NCBI GenBank assembly: GCA_045627045.1
Contig: JAZQMY010000024.1
Span: 62,001 to 126,000 of the forward strand
DNA from: SIG351 sp045627045
GTDB lineage: Bacteria > Bacillota > Clostridia > HGM11327
Length of the DNA: 64,000 nt
Reading direction: 5' to 3'
This document shows, in pieces, positions 59,387 to 64,000 of this stretch. The stretch's first letter is position 1. Each line of letters begins with the position of its first letter. Made by a program: the position numbers and the translations under genes. The notes below the pieces were generated by a model that saw nothing but the letters and a program-made list of their open reading frames with translations, searched no databases and had not been told where the DNA came from.

Positions 59387-60196
59387 TTATGAAAGCTTCT
59401 TTGCCTTTTCAAATCCTGCGGTAACGGCATTGATAGTGCCTGCTCTGAAGCCTGCATTCTCAAGCGCCCATACGCCCTCGATCGTTGTTCCTGCAGGGCT
59501 GCATACCGCATCCTTGAGCTGACCCGGATGCTTTGCCGTATCCATTGCAAGCTTTGCCGAGCCGAACACCGTCTGCTCTGCGAGAATAAGTGCCTTGTCT
59601 CTCGGGAGACCGCATCTCACGCCGCCGTCGGCAAGCGCCTCAATGAACATAAATACATATGCGGGGCCGCTTCCGGAAAGTGCACAGCCTGCATCAATAA
59701 GGTTTTCAGGAAGCTGCATAAGCTTTCCTGCCTTTGCGAATGCCTTTTCAAATTCCGCAGTTTCTTCTGCCTTTGTATCTGCATTCGGTGCGAAAAGTAT
59801 CATTCCCTCGCCCACTGCGGCAGGCATATTCGGCATGATCCTGATGACAGGGCAATTACTCATTCCGAGAACGGAAGTGATCTTGCCTGTTTCAACGCCT
59901 GCAAGCATTGAAATAACAGTATATCTGTCCTCTCTTGCAGAAAGAATGTCCTTTATCTCCTCGGCAAGCGCTTCCTTCATCTGCGGCTTTACGCCGAAAA
60001 CAATAAAGCGTGCCTTTTTTGCGATTTCATTATTTGTTGACGGAACAACTCCAAGCTCGTCCCTGAGTGCATCCGTTTTCTTTGCATCAAAATCCGAAAC
60101 AAGTATTTCTGCAGGATTCACTGTCTTTGCAACGGCTCTCAGAAGAGCGCCGCCCATATTTCCACAGCCGATAAAACCGAATTTATATTCTGACAT
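59387..60196 (-). CDS. proC: Pyrroline-5-carboxylate reductase
   Basis: A 269-residue NAD(P)H enzyme that makes proline from pyrroline-5-carboxylate. The Rossmann motif FGFIGCGNMGGALLRAV is near 5-21, IRIMPNMPAAVGEGM near 115-129, and GSGPAYVFMFIEALADGGV near 156-174 carries the conserved proline-enzyme loop. The ATG at 60196 follows AAGGAG; the longer open frame upstream is not needed. It is third in proB-proA-proC order, 10 bases after proA. Confidence 0.97.
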   Translation of the reverse strand: MSEYKFGFIGCGNMGGALLRAVAKTVNPAEILVSDFDAKKTDALRDELGVVPSTNNEIAKKARFIVFGVKPQMKEALAEEIKDILSAREDRYTVISMLAGVETGKITSVLGMSNCPVIRIMPNMPAAVGEGMILFAPNADTKAEETAEFEKAFAKAGKLMQLPENLIDAGCALSGSGPAYVFMFIEALADGGVRCGLPRDKALILAEQTVFGSAKLAMDTAKHPGQLKDAVCSPAGTTIEGVWALENAGFRAGTINAVTAGFEKAKKLS

Positions 60197-60206
60197 AGTT
60201 TTCTCC

Positions 60207-61460
60207 TTATCTTGTCTGACCGTTGCCGTATATTCTGTATTTGTATGTTGTGAGCTCTGCAAGTCCCATAGGGCCTCTTGCGTGGAGCTTCTGGGTCGAA
60301 ATTCCCATTTCACAGCCGAGTCCGAATTCTCCTCCGTCCGTGAATCTCGTCGAAGCATTGAAATAAACTGCGGCACTGTCAACTCCGTTCATGAAGAATT
60401 CCGCATTCTCCGTGTTCTCTGTCACAATAGCTTCGCTGTGATGTGTTGAATGGAGAGAAATATGCCCGACCGCTTCCTCAACGTTTTTTACGATCCTGAC
60501 CGCAAGAATGTAATTCAGGAATTCAGTATCAAAATCATTCTCACCTGCCGGTGTTCCCTCAATGATTTTTGCCGCAGATTCATCCAGCTTCAGCTCAACT
60601 GCCTGTTTATTGTCCCTTATTCTGTCGTCAACAAGCATCTTTTTCAGCTTCGGGAGGAATTCCTCTGCCTTCTTTTCGTGAACGAGAAGCACTTCCTCCG
60701 CATTGCATACGGAAGGTCGCTGTGTCTTTGCGTTTTCGATTATCCTGAGCGCCATATCATCATCTGCCGATTCATCCACGAACACATGGCATATGCCTGT
60801 TCCGGTTTCTATGCACGGCACCTTTGCATTCTGAACGCAGGCGGAAATAAGTCCCTTGCCACCTCTCGGAATGAGCAGATCCACATATCCTACGGCAGTC
60901 ATAAGCTCGTTTGCGCTGTTTCTTGAGGTATCCTGGATCAGGTTGATTGCATCCGGAGTAACATCTGCCTCTTCAAGGCCTTTTTTCATCGCATTGACGA
61001 TGGCATTTGCCGATCTGAATGCCTCCTTGCCGCTCCTGAGCACTGCAACGTTGGAGCTTTTGAGGCAGAGTGCGGCGGCATCAGACGTAACATTCGGTCT
61101 GCTTTCATAAATTATTGCCACCACGCCGAGCGGAACGCTTGTTTTTCTGATAATAAGTCCATTCGGACGGCTGACCTCGCTCAATATTCTTCCCACAGGG
61201 TCTTCCAGCTTTGCCACATCCCTGATGCCGTCAGCCATTCCCTTGATTCTCTTCTCGTCGAGCCTGAGTCTGTCCACCATTACGGAATTCATGGTATCCT
61301 TCACTGCTTCAACGTCCTCTTTGTTTGCCGCGAGTATAGCATCGCAATTTGTCTCAAGAGCCTTTGCCATAAGAAGAAGTGCATTGTTCTTCTTTTCAGG
61401 CGATATATTCATAAGAGCCTTTGCAGCCTTTGCTTTTTCGAGTATTTCAAGCGTTGTCAT
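60207..61460 (-). CDS. proA: Gamma-glutamyl phosphate reductase
   Basis: A 417-residue aldehyde-dehydrogenase-family enzyme that reduces gamma-glutamyl phosphate to the semialdehyde. The NADP region GVVAIIYESRPNVTSDAAALCLKSSN is near 108-133, and the active Cys lies in the TQRPSVCNAEEVLLVH stretch near 254. The ATG at 61460, with GGAGA 7 bases upstream, gives normal length. Its N-terminal codons overlap the end of proB by 14 bases. Confidence 0.97.
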   Translation of the reverse strand: MTTLEILEKAKAAKALMNISPEKKNNALLLMAKALETNCDAILAANKEDVEAVKDTMNSVMVDRLRLDEKRIKGMADGIRDVAKLEDPVGRILSEVSRPNGLIIRKTSVPLGVVAIIYESRPNVTSDAAALCLKSSNVAVLRSGKEAFRSANAIVNAMKKGLEEADVTPDAINLIQDTSRNSANELMTAVGYVDLLIPRGGKGLISACVQNAKVPCIETGTGICHVFVDESADDDMALRIIENAKTQRPSVCNAEEVLLVHEKKAEEFLPKLKKMLVDDRIRDNKQAVELKLDESAAKIIEGTPAGENDFDTEFLNYILAVRIVKNVEEAVGHISLHSTHHSEAIVTENTENAEFFMNGVDSAAVYFNASTRFTDGGEFGLGCEMGISTQKLHARGPMGLAELTTYKYRIYGNGQTR

Positions 61461-62229
61461 TCGTTTTCTCCGATAAAAATCTTGTTCCGACTTTCTTTCC
61501 GTCAAATATATCGTAAAGAAGTCCCGGGTTTGCTCCGTTTGCAATTATCATATCGCATCCGTTTGAAGTACATATCTGTGCGGCGCGAAGTTTTGTTTTC
61601 ATTCCGCCTGTGCCGAGTGTCGATCCCTTGCCGCCTGCAAGAGAAAGGATGTCGTCATCTATCACGGGGACCGTGTCAATGAGCTCTGCATCGGGATTCT
61701 TGTGCGGATCGGCAGTATAAAGTCCGTCTATATCCGAAAGAAGCACCAGCAAATCAGCCTTCGTGCTTACGGCGACCAATGCCGCAAGTGTATCGTTATC
61801 GCCGACGGCAATTTCTTCCGTTGCGACGGTATCGTTCTCGTTTATGATGGGGAGAGCGCCGAGCTCAAGAAGCTTCGAAACGGTATTGCTGAAATTATCG
61901 TGTCTTTCAGGGCTCCTCATGTCGTCGCCGGTAAGAAGTATCTGTGCGACAGTATGATTATACTCTGAAAAGAGCTTGTCATAAACGTACATAAGCTCGC
62001 ACTGTCCGACCGCCGCAGCCGCCTGCTTTGTAGGCATATCCTCGGGGCGTGATTTGAGTGAAAGCTTGCCTGTTCCCATGCCGATCGCGCCTGATGAAAC
62101 AAGTATTATTTCATTGCCGGCGTTCTTGAGATCGCTCATTACCTTGCAGAGCTCTTCCACTCTTCTGATGTTTATTCTGCCCGTTGAATGGGCAAGAGTT
62201 GACGTTCCGACCTTAATTACGGTTTTCAT
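61447..62229 (-). CDS. proB: Glutamate 5-kinase (short form without PUA domain)
   Basis: A 260-residue amino acid kinase. It starts MKTVIKVGTSTLAH, has VSSGAIGMGTGKL near 45-57, NENDTVATEEIAVGDNDTLAALVA near 135-158, and GSTLGTGGMKTKLRAAQI near 205-222. It makes gamma-glutamyl phosphate from glutamate. It lacks the ~100-residue PUA domain of the E. coli protein. First gene of proB-proA-proC. Confidence 0.97.
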   Translation of the reverse strand: MKTVIKVGTSTLAHSTGRINIRRVEELCKVMSDLKNAGNEIILVSSGAIGMGTGKLSLKSRPEDMPTKQAAAAVGQCELMYVYDKLFSEYNHTVAQILLTGDDMRSPERHDNFSNTVSKLLELGALPIINENDTVATEEIAVGDNDTLAALVAVSTKADLLVLLSDIDGLYTADPHKNPDAELIDTVPVIDDDILSLAGGKGSTLGTGGMKTKLRAAQICTSNGCDMIIANGANPGLLYDIFDGKKVGTRFLSEKTNDNA

Positions 62230-62401
62230 GTTTTCCTCCCTGAAAAAAAATCCTTATTGTTATATTGTACCACACAAAATGAGTATAGTCAACCGTTTTT
62301 TCTTTGCGGACAAAATGAGCCCCGTCGACTGTTAATCCGACGGTGCTTGGTTCTATGACAACCGATTGGGTTTCATACACTGCAAGCTTTGTTTAATTAA
62401 T

Positions 62402-62637
62402 TCAGGGCAGTTCCACTGCATTATTCTGAAAAACAGCATATTTTTTCAATACTGATTTATCAAACCATGTTTCATGACGGTTCAAATTAAAATCAACTGT
62501 ATCTTGTGCGATACTTGAATCATATTCACCTGTATTTTGTACGGTGTCTGAATCAAAAGTACCTGCAGTCTGTGCAATATCTAAACCAATAGCAACAGCA
62601 ATAATAATTGATAAACAAATTACTATGATACTCTTAT
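62402..62637 (-). pseudogene. Possible decayed small signal-anchored protein gene
   Basis: On the minus strand an open frame of about 75 codons ends at a TGA (62404-62402) but has no start codon. The frame begins after a TAA beside an A-run. The peptide reads like a signal anchor followed by a polar tail (IVICLSIIIAVAIGLD, then NLNRHETWFDK, ending VELP). A lost or shifted start near the A-run is likely. Confidence 0.35.
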
Positions 62638-62725
62638 TTTTTTATCGTTGATTTTTGTCGGTGTGAATTTTTATTTCTAAACAATGCCGTCTGCATTATC
62701 TGCCAACATAATTACTGCAATGGAA

Positions 62726-62873
62726 TCACGTCTTTTTTAGTTGCATTCTGAATAAATCATATTTTTTTCGGAACATTTGCGGCTTTTTTCCCTCTGAACC
62801 GTCCTCTGTGATTTCATTATACATATCCAAGCTGTTTTTGCCAATGTATTTTTCCTGAAATCTGCGTATTTTT
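62726..62873 (-). pseudogene. Possible 3' gene remnant
   Basis: A minus-strand open frame of about 48 codons ends at TGA 62728-62726. It has no ATG except deep inside. The predicted text is charged and protein-like (KYIGKNSLDMYNEI, then GKKPQMFRKKYDLFR). It may be the tail of a degraded gene. No family was recognised. Confidence 0.3.
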
Positions 62874-62934
62874 CAATACATTTTAAGTTCATCTTATTTT
62901 CAGAAAAGATTTTTGCATTTTATAAAAAAAGTGC

Positions 62935-62963
62935 TTGACAAATTTCGGAAACAATGCTATAAT
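62935..62963 (+). promoter_or_regulatory. Promoter of tRNA-Val
   Basis: TTGACA (62935-62940), 17 bases, TATAAT (62958-62963), full consensus, with transcription predicted about 22 bases before the mature tRNA 5' end. Confidence 0.9.
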
Positions 62964-62991
62964 ATACGTGTTCTTTTGAGAGAACGCCTGT

Positions 62992-63067
62992 GGGAGTATA
63001 GCTCAGCTGGGAGAGCATCTGCCTTACAAGCAGAGGGTCATAGGTTCGAGTCCTATTGTTCCCACCA
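62992..63067 (+). tRNA. tRNA-Val (anticodon UAC)
   Basis: A 76-base cloverleaf: acceptor GGGAGTA paired with TGTTCCC (with G-T pairs), D-arm with AGCTCAGCTGGGAGAGC, anticodon stem CTGCC/GGCAG-type with loop CTTACAA holding TAC, T-arm with GGTTCGAGTCC, discriminator A and encoded CCA. Confidence 0.97.
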
Positions 63068-63072
63068 AGACA

Positions 63073-63106
63073 GAATCGCTTTTATCGCAAGATAGAAGCG
63101 ATTTTT
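63073..63106 (+). terminator. Terminator of tRNA-Val
   Basis: AATCGCTTTTATC and GATAGAAGCGATT form a stem with a 4-base loop and one unpaired T, followed by a T run, 5 bases past the tRNA. Confidence 0.9.
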
Positions 63107-63230
63107 TTATGCTGTAACACCCATTGCCTGTAATCTTTTTTCTTTATTTTTTCTATCATCTTGCTTTTTTTCGGTTTTAATGATACAATTAATATATACA
63201 TTTTTACTTTTTCAAGGAGCTGTCATTACT

Positions 63231-64000
63231 ATGAGTCAAATTGAATTATACGTATCTCCGTTTGGAAACGATTCTGCTTCAGGATCTGCCGAAGCACCTT
63301 TTTGTACTCCGCAGAGAGCAATAGATGAAGTCAAAGCATTACGTTCCGCCTGCCCGGAAAGCCCTGTCACGGTAACCTTTTCTGCAGGAGACTACGAAGT
63401 AAAGCATATATCATTTTCGGAGGAACATTCAGGAAGCGAATCCGCTCCCGTAACCTACAAAGCAAAGGGGGACGGAGAGGTTCTTTTCAACGGCGGTACA
63501 AGGCTTCTGAATTCCTGCTTTGAAAAGCTTGCCGACGAAAGCGTTCTTTCAAGGCTTGCTCCCGAAGCAAGAAAACACGTTCTCGTCTGCGACCTCAAAA
63601 AGTACGGCATAACCTATGAAGATATAGGGCCGGTTTATTCCGTAGGCTCAGCAGCAAGGCAAAAACAGCACGAAGGCATTTCCGGCAACAACTGCGAATT
63701 TTTCTGGAATGGCACGAGGCTTTCATCTGCAAGATATCCGGACAATTCAATGAAGCCGTTTTTATCTGTGGTCGAAGAAGGCGATGCCAAAAACCTCGTT
63801 CCGGGCGTACTTGAGCTTGACGAAGATATGTTCTCAAGGATAAAAAAGTGGAAAGAGCCAGAAAAGGCATGGATGTTCGCATATTTCAAATACACATGGG
63901 CAGATTCTTCAACGCCTATCGCCGAATTCGATATGGCAAACAACACCGTAAAGCCTGCCCACTCGGCAACATACGGCTACGGACTAGACAAAGGCAGATA
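63231..64000 (+). CDS. Right-handed beta-helix protein, GH141-like, 3' end beyond window
   Basis: An open frame of about 256 codons runs to the window edge. It starts at an ATG with AAGGAG about 12 bases upstream. The N-terminus reads IELYVSPFGNDSASGSAEAPFCTPQRAIDEVKALR, which matches the first strands of the protein at 35681 (recognised from YVSPFGNDSASG), followed by PVTVTFSAGDYEV and a W-rich region. This is the N-terminal part of a GH141-type protein. No signal peptide is visible, so it would be cytoplasmic. The two copies are 26 kb apart and likely paralogues. Confidence 0.8.
   Translation, partial: MSQIELYVSPFGNDSASGSAEAPFCTPQRAIDEVKALRSACPESPVTVTFSAGDYEVKHISFSEEHSGSESAPVTYKAKGDGEVLFNGGTRLLNSCFEKLADESVLSRLAPEARKHVLVCDLKKYGITYEDIGPVYSVGSAARQKQHEGISGNNCEFFWNGTRLSSARYPDNSMKPFLSVVEEGDAKNLVPGVLELDEDMFSRIKKWKEPEKAWMFAYFKYTWADSSTPIAEFDMANNTVKPAHSATYGYGLDKGR

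Larger units (their letters stand above)
62230..62991. other. Intergenic region with decayed coding remnants
   Basis: About 760 bases between proB and tRNA-Val without an intact gene. Two minus-strand open stretches look like remnants (reported separately at 62402 and 62726). A TGAGTATAGTCAACCG-type repeat near 62280 was not resolved further. The final part (62935-62963) holds the tRNA promoter. Confidence 0.5.

Noticed and set aside
59595..60449. 284-residue plus-strand frame across proC and proA
   Set aside because: Antisense shadow of two intact proline genes.
1..64000. CRISPR array, rRNA genes, insertion sequences or prophage
   Set aside because: I looked for regularly spaced repeats, rRNA-like sequence, transposases and integrases and saw none.

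Overview
This window looks like chromosomal DNA of an anaerobic, low-to-mid GC Firmicute of the class Clostridia, most likely Oscillospiraceae (Ruminococcus-like). The evidence is gene content: an alpha/beta small acid-soluble spore protein, a T-box leader and an FMN riboswitch, a long SRP RNA beside dnaX, ferredoxin-dependent indolepyruvate oxidoreductase, the tilS-hpt-ftsH order, and many carbohydrate-active enzymes. Genus and species are inference. Most genes lie on the minus strand. No phage, insertion sequence, CRISPR array or rRNA operon is visible.

Layout. 1-2300: a U32 peptidase translationally coupled to a riboflavin ECF transporter (ribU) under an FMN riboswitch. 2391-6416: galactose (Leloir) genes, galE-galK divergent from galT. 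6500-13550: an accessory stretch with a PnuC-like fusion, a methionine gamma-lyase-like PLP enzyme, an AbrB regulator with a palindrome at its promoter, lipoproteins, a ricin-lectin/metzincin chimera, a degenerate GGDEF membrane protein and a solitary DNA methyltransferase. 13876-17772: tilS-hpt-ftsH. 17976-19826: a GH127 arabinofuranosidase. 19871-27262: a six-gene operon (acyl-CoA ligase, iorA, iorB, paaK, ACT protein, aminotransferase) behind a T-box leader. 27351-30794: a TIM-barrel-like lipoprotein, pssA and a flippase-like membrane protein. 31052-35497: an amidase with SPOR domain, a divergent vWA / macro-HTH pair, a MATE exporter and a SASP. 35681-39025: a GH141-like beta-helix enzyme facing a GH29 fucosidase. 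39156-42862: ffs-dnaX-ybaB-recR-yajC. 42932-49990: a MurE-like ligase, sulfate activation (cysD, cysN-cysC fusion), one-carbon folate genes and rarA. 50038-55270: the yrrL/M/N-type operon (mltG, trmR, U32) behind KDG kinase and KDPG aldolase. 55416-62229: proB-proA-proC, recD2, comF and mrnC. 62230-64000: decayed coding remnants, tRNA-Val and the start of a second GH141-like gene.

How it works together. The cell appears to use plant or host glycans (galactose, arabinose, fucose and uronate routes) and feed them into housekeeping metabolism. The most interesting unit is the T-box-controlled ior/paaK/ligase/aminotransferase set. These enzymes are usually annotated as amino-acid catabolism. A T-box, which opens a gene when a tRNA is uncharged, argues instead for biosynthesis of an aromatic amino acid from an aryl-acetate by CoA activation, reductive carboxylation and transamination. 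That route is known physiologically in rumen bacteria and genetically in methanogens.
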